Shown here in pieces: positions 1-12,920 of a stretch of DNA of 64,000 nt. Under the pieces are notes generated by a model that was not told the origin of the DNA, made no database searches, and saw nothing but the letters and a program-made list of their open reading frames with translations. Location: assembly GCF_037975245.1 (NCBI RefSeq), contig NC_092575.1, forward strand, positions 8,150,001 to 8,214,000, read 5' to 3'. Origin of the DNA: Apostichopus japonicus. Its lineage: Eukaryota; Echinodermata; Holothuroidea; Aspidochirotida; Stichopodidae. Position 1 is the stretch's first letter, and each line of letters begins with the position of its first letter. A program made the position numbers and the translations under genes.

Positions 1-690
1 GATCATCAAATGATACACCACTACACACGAGTCCTTTCTTAATATTAAATGTTTGCGAAAATCTGGGGGAAACTTCACTATCTAATAGTAGTAATATTAG
101 CTAAGAGTCTTCTAAATTAGCAAAATAATGGAAGGTGTCAGCACTCTCTGATTCATTAATTGGTTTCAATTTCAGAGCATAATTTGCTAATAATTCTTGG
201 GCTCTGTCAGATTATAAGAAAGTCTGCACTTACAGCAAATATAGCAATTCCATAAAGCATATTACAATATAAACAAATGATAAAGACACTCTGGACATTG
301 GTAGTTCTTTTGCTGTGCATTTTATATTTGTTGTACTCTTAACATCATACTATTCACTTCTTTGTATTAAGAAACCTTTAATTAGTATATTGCAAATGAC
401 TACAAGGTAATTTATTGTTGTTACTTCATACGACAATGGTAATGTGGTAGGGAGCTCAATGGCAAGTAACAGTATCCACAAATGGAATGTGTATGTTACA
501 TGATATGGCTCGTAAACAAACAAGATATGGCTGTATTTTATCATTTGGTTGTATTACTTTGCGTCACTTTTACCCAGCCATGTAATATTCACAAGATAAG
601 TGGATATCCTTCAATCTGACAAAGACACCTATGTGGTTACAACAATTTGACTATCTGTATAACTAGCAAGTAGTGCAATACAAACAATTA
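1..690. other. no gene seen
   Basis: AT-rich sequence with only short stop-bounded frames on both strands. I see no splice-bounded coding stretch or recognisable repeat. Confidence 0.4.
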
Positions 691-985
691 TAAAAAACGT
701 CTTAGTATTAATAAACTTTTGCATTAAATGCCTACCTCCATCGTACAAAATGTCTTACTATTATCAAACCTTTGAATTAAATGCCTAACTTCTTATTAAA
801 AACATCTTAGTATTAGCAAACCTTTGAGTTAAATGCCTTACTTCATTCTACAAAACGTCTTATTTAGCAAACATTTGAGTTAATTGCCTAACTTCATTTG
901 AAAAAAAACCCATCTTATTATTAGCAACCTTTGAGTAAAATGTCTAACTTCATTCTACCAAACATCTTTAATGCAAACATTTGTC
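690..985. repeat. ~52-bp imperfect tandem repeat
   Basis: About five diverged copies of a unit containing TTGAGTTAAATGCC, then CTAACTTCATTCTAC and AACATCTTAGTATTAGCAAAC. The TTGNRTT anchor recurs at about 719, 772, 823, 874 and 930, spacing 51-56 bp. Non-coding. Confidence 0.7.
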
Positions 986-2649
986 TAGTAAGTGCACAGT
1001 AGGTCTCAATAGTAATTACAAAATTTTCCAACAACTGAGTTCTTGGTTTCCTGACATTTTATGATTTCATACATTTACTAACAAGTTAATCATCAGTGAT
1101 CCAAAGAATTTAAGATCTTGCATGAGTTTGTAAGAATTTATGCAGATAAAAATCTATGATGTCAGTTGCTGATTGTAATGAAAACATGCCATCGTCCAGC
1201 TCCAATACAAACGATAATCTCTTCCACTTATAACCATTTTACTCCCAAGGAACAACAAACCATCTCTCACAAACATTAAGGGGAACAAATGTTACTAGTT
1301 TTCTATCATTTCAATTTCAAGAAGCATATCATATTATTGGGTGTACAGAGAATCATTTTAGAGTAACATAAGAGAACACAAACTAGGAGATGAGGTGAAG
1401 TTTGATTGGGGTCCTGGGGATAGTGCTAATATGTATTAGCTGATATGGAAAATGTGAGTGTGTCAAACTACTGTACATTAAATGTTATCTCTTACTTTCC
1501 ACATTACACAATGACATTAACATTTTTCTACCTGAGAATTTAGTTTGTTACTTTTACGGTTAGATTAGAAATTGAGTACTTATCATAAGTTCAAGCAAGA
1601 AATTTGATAATTGTTCAATAATTGTTGCTAAGTCCTACCATTACACAAATATATGTTTTTATTATATGACTGTTGTTGCTGATTACACATATTGCACAAG
1701 GAATCAAGCTGCAATAAACCTGAAAATTTTGATTTGTTTCGTTACCTGCAGGACTAAACCTTCTTTAATGAAAGATAGTCATATTATATATATAAAGAAC
1801 ATTACTTGTTATTTTCAAACAACTGTATTCTGTTGATGAAATATAAATCTAGATACAAACCAGGATGATTTTTAAGGCAGGTTGTGTTATTATAATTAAC
1901 TGGATTGAAAGTAGACCAGGTTGTTTCTAGAAATATTAAACTGAATCACCAAAGTACACTCATGATTCATTCTTCGTAGTGTAAACTAACCATTGATTAT
2001 CTTTTCCCTTCATATTTTAACACTACATACTCTGACAGTCATAAACAGGTCTTTAAAATTTGCTAGTCTATAGCATATTTGAAATGTTAACAACTGAAAT
2101 ACAGTCTAGCCTCTTGGATTTAAATTTGTTCTCATTATTTTCGTATGATTGTCTTTTTTGTGGTGCAGAGTTGTATAATGAACAAAGTATTGCACACAGT
2201 TCATGTAAACTATTACATAACACCACCATTATTTCTGCATGGAATTCATAGCTTGGCATTGTATAGACACTGTATGCATTGGGCACTGAACTTATGTGCA
2301 ACACATGGATGGTTTGGACAGGTCCACCTACAGTAACCTATGAGGTTAGGAGAGCCATTTCTATAACATTAACATGTTCCAGATAGCTCTGAAAGTGATC
2401 TAGAGAACATTTGACTTTGAAATTTAAGGAAACTGATGTCTTATTGGTTGGGTCCTTGTTCACCTCGGAAGTGTGAGGGCTAGCCCGTTCAGATTTATTT
2501 TCAAGAACTTTTATACAAATTTGGCTCAAGTAGGAGTGATGCACCAACATATCTTCAAAGCAACACTAAGTTGATAGCGGATTACCATGCCTGCTGGAGG
2601 ATAAATCAGTCACTACTGTGACAGAATTGTTGCATTTTGGGTGCTTGTG
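986..2649. other. no gene seen; presumed downstream flank of the minus-strand gene
   Basis: Several 60-78 aa frames exist on both strands (2060-2550) but overlap one another and lack splice support. The stretch lies 3' of the stop codon proposed at 2650-2652 on the minus strand, so it may hold that gene's 3' UTR. No clear polyadenylation signal was identified. Confidence 0.35.
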
Positions 2650-3214
2650 TTATGTGCAGTTTAGGAATGCGACCATCGCTAAAGTAGTCCAAAGATGTCT
2701 GAACTTCTTATTGAAGAAACTGCAACATGGAGGTGTTGTTGCTCCTCAAGTACATTCCTTTCTCTTGATCAGGCTTCTGTCTTACCTCTTGTCAATCAAA
2801 GTATAAAACATGCCAATCCCTTCAAAACTGCCATTTTGTAGTGGCTGTTTAGAAATGAAATGGTGTTCAATACCAGTCTGCATCTTCCATGGGCGTATGA
2901 CTCATGATGAGAGACCAGAGGTAAAATATACCACACAATGTCATCTGCATCACTCTAAACAATCGCACATCTCCCAAAAGTACCCAGTTTCTTACATCAA
3001 TGTTAAAAAGCATAGTGTTCATTGGATTAACTGAACTTTCAATGTTGTAAACTACCAGTTGTGTATAGACAAAGAACAATGTCAGTTTGAGAGGCAGGGA
3101 TGATGTTGAAGTGGTCTCTTTCTTGTTATGAGTGCTGCAACAGTAACTGCTAATGGCATCTTCATCCTCTGAGTCTGTCTCAATACTCCAAGAATCCTCC
3201 TCTTCCTTAGAAAA
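2650..3214 (-). CDS. three terminal exons of an unidentified minus-strand gene
   Basis: Read on the minus strand, three exon-like blocks join in frame. Block 3214-2996 (73 codons) has acceptor TTTTTGCAG and donor GTAAGA. Block 2844-2786 (59 nt) has acceptor TTCTAAACAG and donor GTAAG. Block 2719-2650 has acceptor CATGTTGCAG and ends in TAA. Splice phases (0, 0, 2) agree across all junctions. The first block begins with an acidic stretch (EEEDSWSIETDSEDEDAIS); the end is basic then hydrophobic (FFNKKFRHLWTTLAMVAFLN). The second half of the first block is less convincing as protein, and an alternative donor lies inside it. I do not recognise the family. The exons are only tentatively tied to the upstream candidates at 3.8-28.4 kb, because not every junction between them closes in phase. 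Confidence 0.5.
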
Positions 3215-3793
3215 CTGCAAAAATCAAAAGGAAATATTTTCCTCCAAACATTAAATTCTCTTTTAACAAACATTACTGTAATTACTATTATATAGAATGG
3301 CTGTTGATAGAGTCAAATGGATTGACCAAAAACATGCCAAGTATTACTTATATTCATGCCTAAGAGTGGTTGACGTTGAAATCAATGTTGAAGGAGCTGA
3401 AATTGCTACAATGTCAATCAAAGTTAGGCATATAATAGTGAATTGGTTTATTTAAAGAATGCTCATGTAAGTATATACCTGACATCCAGGGATTAATTAA
3501 CATGGTATCTCTTACACAGCAAATGGTATGCAAAATCAATAGTCAAATTGCCACAAACATGCAATATGCATACATGGCAGGTTTGTTATACTGTAGCAAA
3601 CCATTTTCAGTATTTTTATCATAACTAAAAATTTATAAACCTGATGAGTGCTACACAACATGTGAACACAGAATTATTCTCTGTCATCCATAGACACATC
3701 CACAGATCATGCAAAAGTTCCACTTGTGTCAAGTTGCAGCAAGCACCTTACCTATGATATTTGCAAAACAATTCTGACTGACAGTCAACTTAC

Positions 3794-4010
3794 AGATTGT
3801 AAAAAGGTGTGACAAGAGTCTTTTTCTTTTTTTACCAACATGCTGCTTGTAACATTCATGTACAGTACAACATACTCTGTTGTGTTGAACCAACCCAGAT
3901 AATATCGACAGTATGATTTGACTGGTATTGTTTATGGTCTCAGTTTGAGAACCTTGTATTTTAAGTAACATTACGAACACATAAACAGAGTGTAAAGTAT
4001 CAGATACCAA
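3794..4010 (-). CDS. candidate exon, helical segment, unidentified gene
   Basis: A 95-codon open stretch on the minus strand begins just after a stop. It reads as amphipathic and hydrophobic helices (VYVFVMLLKIQ, IILSILSGLV), then a basic run (KKRKRLLSHLF). A strong donor GTAAGTTG lies at 3793; a weaker donor GTAAAA at 3835 would shorten it. The acceptor near 4011 is poor. With either donor the exon ends in phase 1 and does not join directly to the block at 3214, so an exon between them is missing or the boundaries are wrong. No domain recognised. Confidence 0.35.
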
Positions 4011-4019
4011 CTTCAAAGT

Positions 4020-6010
4020 TGCGGTGCTTTATGTAACTTGCTAACGTTGTTTGTTCCATGAGTGAGAGTGAAGAGAAACATGGTTTTATTTCTTATTGTA
4101 GAGCAAAGACAGAATTGTAACGTTCATACTAGCTTCAGTTTCCTCCCTATGTGCATTCTTTATGGGAATTTTCGATGTTCATCCACAGCATCAAGAACTG
4201 CTCATAGCTCATTCCAAAAATCTTTTACCACATCATTAAATGATATGGGGTGGATAATGATTATTTACAAAATATGCTGAAAATTGAAATGAATTGTCAA
4301 CATTGCAATTGCAAGGAAGCTTTCAGATTAATCAAAGCAGGAGGATGTAAGGGAGTTTTCAATGCATAAATATGACAACGCATCCCCAACTTCAGGGCAG
4401 AAAAATAAACAAAATCGCAGGGAAAAGTCAGAACAGAAATCTCAAGGAAAAGGCAAGGTAAGAAATATGGCAGGAGAGAATTCAAACATGTAGTTGATTT
4501 ACAGTTTCCCTGTACTTCCATGACACTTAGGTCACTGCAACAGCATTCCTAATAGTCATTATTTATCGATTCTAACACTAATTTGCTTAGCTCTGAAGAA
4601 GCGATTCATCATCGTTAGATGATACGTGCTTCCTGTCAAACGACAGCACAAGCAAGCCTTAGGAGCTCGCCAAACAGTTACAAAGACATCCTGCGCCTGC
4701 TATGTTATGTAAACTGATTACTTCAAGCTCAAGAAATGTTTATTATTACAAATTGTCAAAGGTAAAAACAAAGCCAGAGGCTGAAAATAAGCATTCTTAA
4801 CTTTTTTTTTTTGGTGAATACATGATGATTTACTGATTTTCCCATTGTGATGTGTAAATGTGATTAATTCACTGACAGTTTATATTTGATGTTCATGAAA
4901 CACCATACAAATGAATTGTTCTCTATATTATTCAAACTTGAATTGAAATCTCACTTGAAATGAAATGAAACTTGATTTACCATATGTACAAAGACGTCAC
5001 TAGTGTGTAGGCATTTTTTGAAAGTTGCTGGTAAAGAAGCTTTTCATAACCTTTCATGATCTGCTTTCACCAGAAGGCCTGTCATCATGTTACAGATGGA
5101 AAACATTGAAACATTGTATACTTTGCATTCTAATTGTGTCACAAAACCCTACAGTAACTCTCATATAAAGTTTTCTATTTCAAATTTCTTCAGCTACAGG
5201 ACTGTTGCAGTTTCAAATAGTTTTCCTTTTACGACCAGCTCACTTTTAAAACTCAATTTTTTTTAAATAGCATTTTGATGAAGCCTTTAATTCAGTGAAG
5301 CTTTCAATTTATGAATGCAACAAATCAAGTTTTTAAGTCCGTAACTCAGGATTTAGCCGGATCCTTAACAGCATTTGGCTGGATAAAATTAGGCATTTAC
5401 ACTGATAACATCTCGCTGGACCAGGTTTTATCGAGAGAAAAATAAACCACAAACAACAAAGAAGTGGAAAACTTCTCTTCCCTTATCACAGCATGCAAGA
5501 ATATGCTTGAAAGGGTAAATGTAATGTACTGTAGGAATCAGATTTTGCTTACATTGACTTCTGTTCTTGTATCCACTTATTTTGTGGCATGTTTTATGTA
5601 GTGAAAACAGAAGCAATAATTATTAGGAATTATAATTTAGCCCTGAAATATGTGGAGTGCCTCCAAAAATGAAAATATCTTGGATGTGTACCTTTGTATT
5701 GTAACAGTACAGATTGAATACTAATGAAAACACATTAAATCCTTCTGGAGAGTTAAGAAAATATGAATGCCTATTTAATGGGGTGCAAGTATTTAAGAGG
5801 TATTGGAATAATGAAGTTCCAAGAGCAGCTCAAACCCCTCAGAATGCTTGTGCATCTTTCCCTACTTTTGACAAGTTTTACTAATTTTGGAAAGATTTTA
5901 CCTACATTTAAGTTACCATCTTCTTGAGAAATCAATGCGGGCAGATGGTCAACTATCATTTATCCCAATTTGAACTTGAGTACAATGACAGCTATTGTAA
6001 GGGAAAACTT
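4020..6010. other. no gene seen; intron-like sequence
   Basis: AT-rich sequence between candidate exons. It contains short homopolymers and, at 4590-4635, a hairpin-prone CTGAAGAAGC...GCTTC segment. That segment resembles the context of small ribozymes but lacks the GAAA core. No exon with convincing borders was found. Confidence 0.35.
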
Positions 6011-6014
6011 CAAC

Positions 6015-9000
6015 TATTGCACATTGTTTGGTGAACTGGACATTCCTCTATACACCGCACATTGTTATGTACGCTGCAAATTGCTCTGTGCACTGGACAT
6101 TTCTCTGTGCACTATAAATTGCCATATAACCTGTACCTCGTAGGCTCGTTCTATAAATTCAACACATTGCTCTACACACTACAAATTATTCTATATCTTG
6201 TAAATTATGTATGTCAGGACTGCAGCATTTGCATAAACACTGCACATGGCTCTGTGTGCTGTACTGTACATGTTGCTATATAAGCTGTATTATGGTTTAT
6301 CAATATCTTGCACATTGCTCAATACATTACATTCTGCCATCCATGTAGGATTGCTATTTATACTGCATGCATTGTTCTCTACACTGTACATTGTTCTCTA
6401 CACTATACACACTGTTCTCTACACTGTACATTGCTCTCTACACTGTGCATTGTACTCTACACTGAACATTGCTCTCTACATTGTACATTGTTCTCTACAC
6501 TGTACATGGTTCTCTACACTGTTCATTGTTCTCTACACTGTACATTGTTCTCTACACTGTACATGGTTCTCTACACTGTACATTGTTCTCTACACTGCAC
6601 ATTACTCTCTACACTGTACATTGTATCTACAATGTACCTGGTTCTCTACACTGTACATTGTTCTCTACACTGCACATTACTCTCTACACTGTACATTGTA
6701 TCTACAATGTACATTGTTATCTAAACTGTACATTGTTCTCTACACTGTACATTGTTCTCTATACTGTACATTGTTCTCTACACTATACATTGTTCTGTAC
6801 ACTGCAAATTGCTCTCTACAATGTTCATTAATCTCTACATTGCAAATTGTTTTCAACACTGTACATTGTACTCTACACTGTACATTGTACTCTACACTGA
6901 GCATTGATCTCTACACTGTACATTGCTTTCTATACTGTACATTGCTCTCTACACTGCACATTGTTCTCTACACTGTATACATTATTCTCTACACTGCACA
7001 TATTGTTCTCTACACTGCACATTGTTCTCTACACTGCACACATTGTTCTCTACACTGTACATTGCTCTCTACACTGTGCATTGTACTCTACGCTGAGCAT
7101 TGTACTCTACACTGAACATTGCTCTCTACACTGTACATTGTTCTCTACACTGTACATGGTTCTCTACACTGTACATGGTTCTCTACACTGTACATTGCTC
7201 TCTACAATGTTCATTAATCTCTACATTGCAAATTGTTCTCTACACTGTACATTGTACTCTACACTGTACATTGTACTCTACACTGAGCATTGCTCTCTAC
7301 ACTGTACATTGCTTTCTATACTGTACATTGCTCTCTACACTGCACATTGTTCTCTACACTGTACACATTGTTCTCTACACTGAACATTGCTCTCTACACT
7401 GTACATTGCTCTCTACACTGTGCATTGTACTCTACACTGAACATTGCTCTCTACATTGTACATTGTTCTCTACACTGTACATGGTTCTCTACACTGTTCA
7501 TTGTTCTCAACACTGTACATTGTTCTCTACACTGTACATGGTTCTCTACACTGTACATTGTTCTCTACACTGCACATTACTCTCTACACTGTATATTGTA
7601 TCTACAATGTACATGGTTCTCTACACTGTACATTGTTCTCTACACTGCACATTACTCTCTACACTGTACATTGTATCTACAATGTACATTGTTATCTAAA
7701 ATGTACATTGTTCTCTACACTGTACATTGTTCTCTATACTGTACATTGTTCTCTACACTGTACATTGTTCTGTACACTGAACATTGCTCTCTACATTGTA
7801 CATTGTTCTCTACACTGTACATGGTTCTCTACACTGTTCATTGTTCTCTACACTGTACATTGTTCTCTACACTGTACATGGTTCTCTACACTGTACATTG
7901 TTCTCTACACTGCACATTACTCTCTACACTGTATATTGTATCTACAATGTACATGGTTCTCTACACTGTACATTGTTCTCTACACTGCACATTACTCTCT
8001 ACACTGTACATTGTATCTACAATGTACATTGTTACCTAAACTGTACATTGTTCTCTACACTGTACATTGTTCTCTATACTGTACATTGTTCTCTACACTG
8101 TACATTGTTCTGTACACTGCAAATTGCTCTCTACAATGTTCATTAATCTCTACATTGCAAATTGTTTTCTACACTGTACATTGTACTCTACACTGTACAT
8201 TGTACTCTACACTGAGCATTGATCTCTACACTGTACATTGCTTTCTATACTGTACATTGCTCTCTACACTGCACATTGTTCTCTACACTGTATACATTAT
8301 TCTCTACACTGCACATATTGTTCTCTACACTGCACACATTGTTCTCTACACTGTACATTGCTCTCTACACTGTGCATTGTACTCTACGCTGAGCATTGTA
8401 CTCTACACTGAACATTGCTCTCTACACTGTACATTGTTCTCTACACTGTACATGGTTCTCTACACTGTACATTGTTCTCTACACTGTACATTGCTCTCTA
8501 CAATGTTCATTAATCTCTACACTGTACATTGTACTCTACACTGTACATTGTACTCTACACTGAGCATTGCTCTCTACACTGTACATTGCTTTCTATACTG
8601 TACATTGCTCTCTACACTGCACATTGTTCTCTACACTGTACACATTGTTCTCTACACTGCACACGTTGTTCTCTACACTGCACATATTGTTCTCTACACT
8701 GCACATTGTTCTCTACACTGCACACATTGTTCTCTACACGGCACACATTGTTCTCTACACTGCACATTGTTCTCTACACTGTACATTGTTCTCTACACTG
8801 CACACATTGTTCTCTACACGGCACACATTGTTCTCTACACTGCACATATTGTTCTCTACACTGCACATATTGTTCTCTACACTGCACATATTGTTCTCTA
8901 CACTGCACATTGTTCTCTACACTGCACACATTGTTCTCTACACTGTACATTGCTCTCTACACTGCACATTGTTCTCTACACTGTACACATTGTTCTCTAC

Positions 9001-10130
9001 ACTGTACACATTGTTCTCTACACTGCACATATTGTTCTCTACACTGCACATTGTTCTCTACACTGCACACAATGTTCTCTACACTATACATTGTTCTCTA
9101 CACTGTACATTGTTCTCTACACTGTACATTGCTCTCTTAACATTGTACATTGCTCTCTACACTGCACATACTGTTCTCTACACTGTACATTGCTCTTAAC
9201 ACTGTACATTTTTCTCTACACTGCACACATTGTTCTCTACACGGCACACATTGTTCTCTACACTGCACATTGTTCTCTACACTGTACATTGTTCTCTACA
9301 CTGCACACATTGTTCTCTACACGGCACACATTGTTCTCTACACTGCACATATTGTTCTCTACACTGCACATATTGTTCTCTACACGGCACATATTGTTCT
9401 CTACACTGCACATTGTTCTCTACACTGCACACATTGTTCTCTACACTGTACATTGCTCTCTACACAGCACTTTGTTCTCTACACTGTACACATTGTTCTC
9501 TACACTGCACACATTGTTCTCTACACTGCACATATTGTTCTCTACACGGCACACATTGTTCTCGACACTGCACATTGTTCTCTACACTGCACATTGTTCT
9601 CTACACTGTACATTGTTCTCTACACTGCACACATTGTTCTCTACACGGCACACATTGTTCTCTACACTGCACATATTGTTCTCTACACTGCACATTGTTC
9701 TCTACACTGCACACATTGTTCTCTACACTGTACATTGCTCTCTACACTGCACATTGTTCTCTACACTGTACACATTGTTCTCTACACTGCACACATTGTT
9801 CTCTACACTGCACATATTGTTCTCTACACGGCACACATTGTTCTCTACACTGCACACATTGTTCTCTACACTGCACATATTGTTCTCTACACTGCACATT
9901 GTTCTCTACACTGCACACAATGTTCTCTACACTATACATTGTTCTCTACACTGTACATTGTTCTCTACACTGTACATTGCTCTCTTAACATAGTACATTG
10001 CTCTCTACACTGCACATACTGTTCTCTACACTGAACATTGCTCTTAACACTGTACATTTTTCTCTACACTGTACATTGCTCTATAAGCTGCATATTGCTC
10101 TGGATACACTGTACATTACTGCTGTATATA
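6015..10130. repeat. 19/21-bp satellite array, ~4.1 kb
   Basis: A tandem array of CTCTACACTGTACATTGTT (19 bp) and 21-bp variants with an added CA or TA (TGCACACATTG..., TGCACATATTG...). The left flank (6015-6360) is degenerate, the centre (6380-8620) is mainly 19-mers, and the right third (8620-10060) is rich in 21-mers. The 19-mer contains no stop codon in any forward frame even when repeated, so overlapping forward frames run up to 849 codons with a 19-residue peptide period. These are arithmetic consequences of the repeat, not genes. Higher-order copies are visible (offsets 340, 1,315 and about 848 bp). It sits between candidate exons of the minus-strand gene, so it is probably intronic. 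Confidence 0.95.
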
Positions 10131-10585
10131 TGAGACATATCAGATTTACAAACACATTGCGTATGTGCTATACAAATCCCGGCATTCATTATCCATTAAA
10201 AAATTTTCCTTCAAGTCGTCACTTCTTAATGATTCTGTACTTTTTCTTCCAATATTTGTGCTATTTTCTGCACAAAACATTAATTTCGGCCATAAACGTT
10301 GATAGTGCCACAAATGCATAGGTGATAAATCAGACCATCGGACAGATGTTAAACATTCGCTAAAATAAATGTCTTATTTAGAAAATTACCAGTGATATTT
10401 TTCCATCCAAAATGACTATTAAGGATGCGTGGCAGTAAAAAGCTTTCTCCATCTTTGCTAACGGAGAAAGATATCAAGAAAGACACTCCTTTTCAGTTAA
10501 AGGTGTAAGCTGGTACATTAATCATCTCCGATGTGTCATTAGAGAAGTTGCGCTGTCACTCGACCGGGTACCAATTCAAACTTAC
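10131..10585. other. no gene seen
   Basis: Unique-looking sequence between the satellite and the candidate exon at 10,586. The forward frame starting in the array ends at 10,321 and loses all repeat character after about 10,130. No feature supported. Confidence 0.35.
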
Positions 10586-10764
10586 AGACGAAAAGAGAAA
10601 CAAGTTTGTAGAATGTTTGTTTATATTGAGGTTCACACGTCTTCCAGGTCCATGAAATGTTTCATGAATTACTGATGGGGAATGTGTCTGATTTTCTTGG
10701 GCAAAATGGGATATTTCACTGTTAAAAGCGGTAACAGTCAATTTGGAAAAGAGAATGGAGCCAT
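10586..10764 (-). CDS. candidate internal exon, unidentified minus-strand gene
   Basis: 179 nt on the minus strand, bounded by acceptor GAGTTTGACAG and a consensus donor GTAAGT at 10,585. It enters needing one base and leaves in phase 0. The 59 full codons are open and read like ordinary soluble protein: ILFSKLTVTAFNSEISHFA, then SVIHETFHGPGRRVNLNIN, then NLFLFSS. No recognised motif. The exon lies between two satellite arrays. It may belong to the gene ending at 2,650, but the connecting exons were not identified. Confidence 0.5.
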
Positions 10765-10889
10765 CTGTCAAACTCAAGACAATGTTTTATCACACCTGGC
10801 ATTACAACTGGCACATCAAAGGCTTTTCATCCGGTTGCAAATCAATCAGGATGGGAGAGTACATTGGTTAGTGCACCCCTTTTAATATA

Positions 10890-11745
10890 TTGACTCTGCT
10901 TCACTAGAATCTTTGATATTCTGCCAGAGGTTCACTGTTCATGTTGGCTGTCATAGATGGATATACATTACCAATCACCCCACCAAGCATTCTTTGATAT
11001 TTTGCCAAGAAGTTCACTGTTCATGTTGGCTGTCATAGATGGTATATGGATTACCAATCACCCCACCAAGCCAGAGGTTCACTGTTCATGTTGGCTGTCA
11101 TAGATGGTATATACATTACCAATCACCCCACCAAGCCAGAGGTTCACTGTTCATGTTGGCTGTCATAGATGGATATACATTATACCAATCACACCACCAA
11201 GCACACTTTGATATTCTGCCAGAGGTTCACTGTTCATGTTGGCTGTCATAGATGGTATATACATTACCAATCACCCCACCAAGCCAGAGGTTCACTGTTC
11301 ATGTTGGCTGTCATAGATGGTATATACATTACCAATCACCCCACCAAGCATTCTTTGATATATTGCCACGAAGTTCACTGTTCATGTTGGCTGTCATAGA
11401 TGGTATATGGATTACCAATCACCCCACCAAGCCAGAGGTTCACTGTTCATGTTGGCTGTCATAGATGGTATATACATTACCAATCACCCCACCAAGCCAG
11501 AGGTTCACTGTTCATGTTGGCTGTCATAGATGGATATACATTATACCAATCACACCACCAAGCACACTTTGATATTCTGCCAGAGGTTCACTGTTCATGT
11601 TGGCTGTCATAGATGGTATATACATTACCAATCACCCCACCAAGCCAGAGGTTCACTGTTCATGTTGGCTGTCATAGATGGATATACATTATACCAATCA
11701 CACCACCAAGCACACTTTGAAAGACTGCGAGTCTGCCAACCACCT
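10890..11745. repeat. ~65-bp satellite with 361-bp higher-order period
   Basis: The basic unit of about 65 bp contains CCAGAGGTTCACTGTTCATG, GGCTGTCATAGATGG and ACCAATCACCCCACCAAG. Some units carry an inserted CATTCTTTGATATTYTGCC. A run of units starting at 11,039 is repeated almost exactly from 11,400 (offset 361 bp). Overlapping forward frames of 70-76 codons repeat at the same offset and are by-products of the array. Confidence 0.9.
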
Positions 11746-11885
11746 TAAAGACTACCAGGCTATACACATCTTTTATTTTTTATTTTCCTTTGCTCATATA
11801 TTTTTGTACTGTTTTGAACTTCCATGTGCGAGACACTAATTTCCTTATTTGGAGCAATAAAGTTTTACTTACTTACTTACTTATC
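11746..11885 (+). repeat. retroposon-like tail with (ACTT)n
   Basis: Sequence after the satellite ends in GGAGCAATAAAGTTTTACTT followed by four ACTT repeats. A polyadenylation-like AATAAA and a short terminal microsatellite are typical of the 3' ends of CR1/L2-type LINEs and their SINEs. No coding part remains. Confidence 0.4.
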
Positions 11886-12364
11886 TCCAATACCATCAAC
11901 TTTGTTGTGCAGTAAATATTGAAAATGTACAAAAGAGAAAACAGTAGTTTCAAACAAGTTGCTGACCAACATATTTTGCACATGGATCTAGTATATGAAT
12001 TCTAAGTTGACTTTGCTTGACCTGGAATGGACCTTTGTTTCTGGCTTCAAAGTAATTTTCCTTTTTTGTTGCACTTATCTAATGGAGAATATTTGAAAAC
12101 ATCTACCATCCTAACAAATGTATTGTGATATCGGCTATATGATAAACAGCTGTCCCTCCAAACACTGTCTCCATAGTGCCTTATAACATATCAGAATGGT
12201 AACCATGTGATACATTACACCTTCACTTCACAATCAACTTGATAACGCCCTAACATTAAACAGATATATATCACCATGGAGAAATTGATATAATAGCAAA
12301 GGTCTAGCAAAGGTCTAATGTGGGAGTACTTTTTACTAAATATAAAGTCATTTAGGCCTGAGCA

Positions 12365-12920
12365 GTAAAGTGAAGTCAAGTTGGATGTCCATAAAGTCTA
12401 ATGTCATAATACTTTAAACTACTGTATATACAATAAACTCATTTCTACCTAAAGCAACCTCAAAGGAACAGTCAAGTTGGATGTTTATAAGGTCTCATGT
12501 GATAATACTTTAAACTATACACAATAAACTCATTTGTACCTCAAGCAACCTCAAAGGAACAGTCAAGTTGGATGTTTATAAGGTCTCATGTGATAATACT
12601 TTAAACTATATACAATAAACTCATTTGTACCTCAAGCAACCTCAAAGGAACCGTCAAGTTGGATGTTTATAAGGTCTCATGTGATAATACTTTAAACTAT
12701 ATACAATAAACTCATTTGTACCTCAAGCAACCTCAAAGGAACAGTCAAGTTGGATGTTCATAAGGTCTAATGTGACAGACTATAAATAATGAACTCATTT
12801 GTACCTGAAGCAACCTCAAAGGAACAGTCGAGTTGGATGTTCATAAGGTCTAATTTGATAGTACTTTAAAATAAACTATATAAACTCATTTCTACCTGAA
12901 GCAACTTCAAAGGAACAGAT
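12365..12920. repeat. ~91-bp tandem repeat, about six copies
   Basis: Units begin near GTCAAGTTGGATGTTTATAA, followed by GGTCTCATGTGATAATAC, CAATAAACTCATTTGTACC and AAGCAACCTCAAAGGAAC. Copies start at about 12,373, 12,470, 12,561, 12,653, 12,745 and 12,827. The central copies are nearly identical; the last is shortened and diverged. Confidence 0.85.

Noticed and set aside
6246-10034. Forward open frames of up to 849 codons
   Set aside because: They follow directly from a stop-free 19/21-bp tandem repeat; the peptide period is exactly the unit length and all three frames are open.
11039-11748. Repeated 70-76 codon forward frames
   Set aside because: Same frame recurs at the 361-bp satellite period; tandem-repeat artefact.
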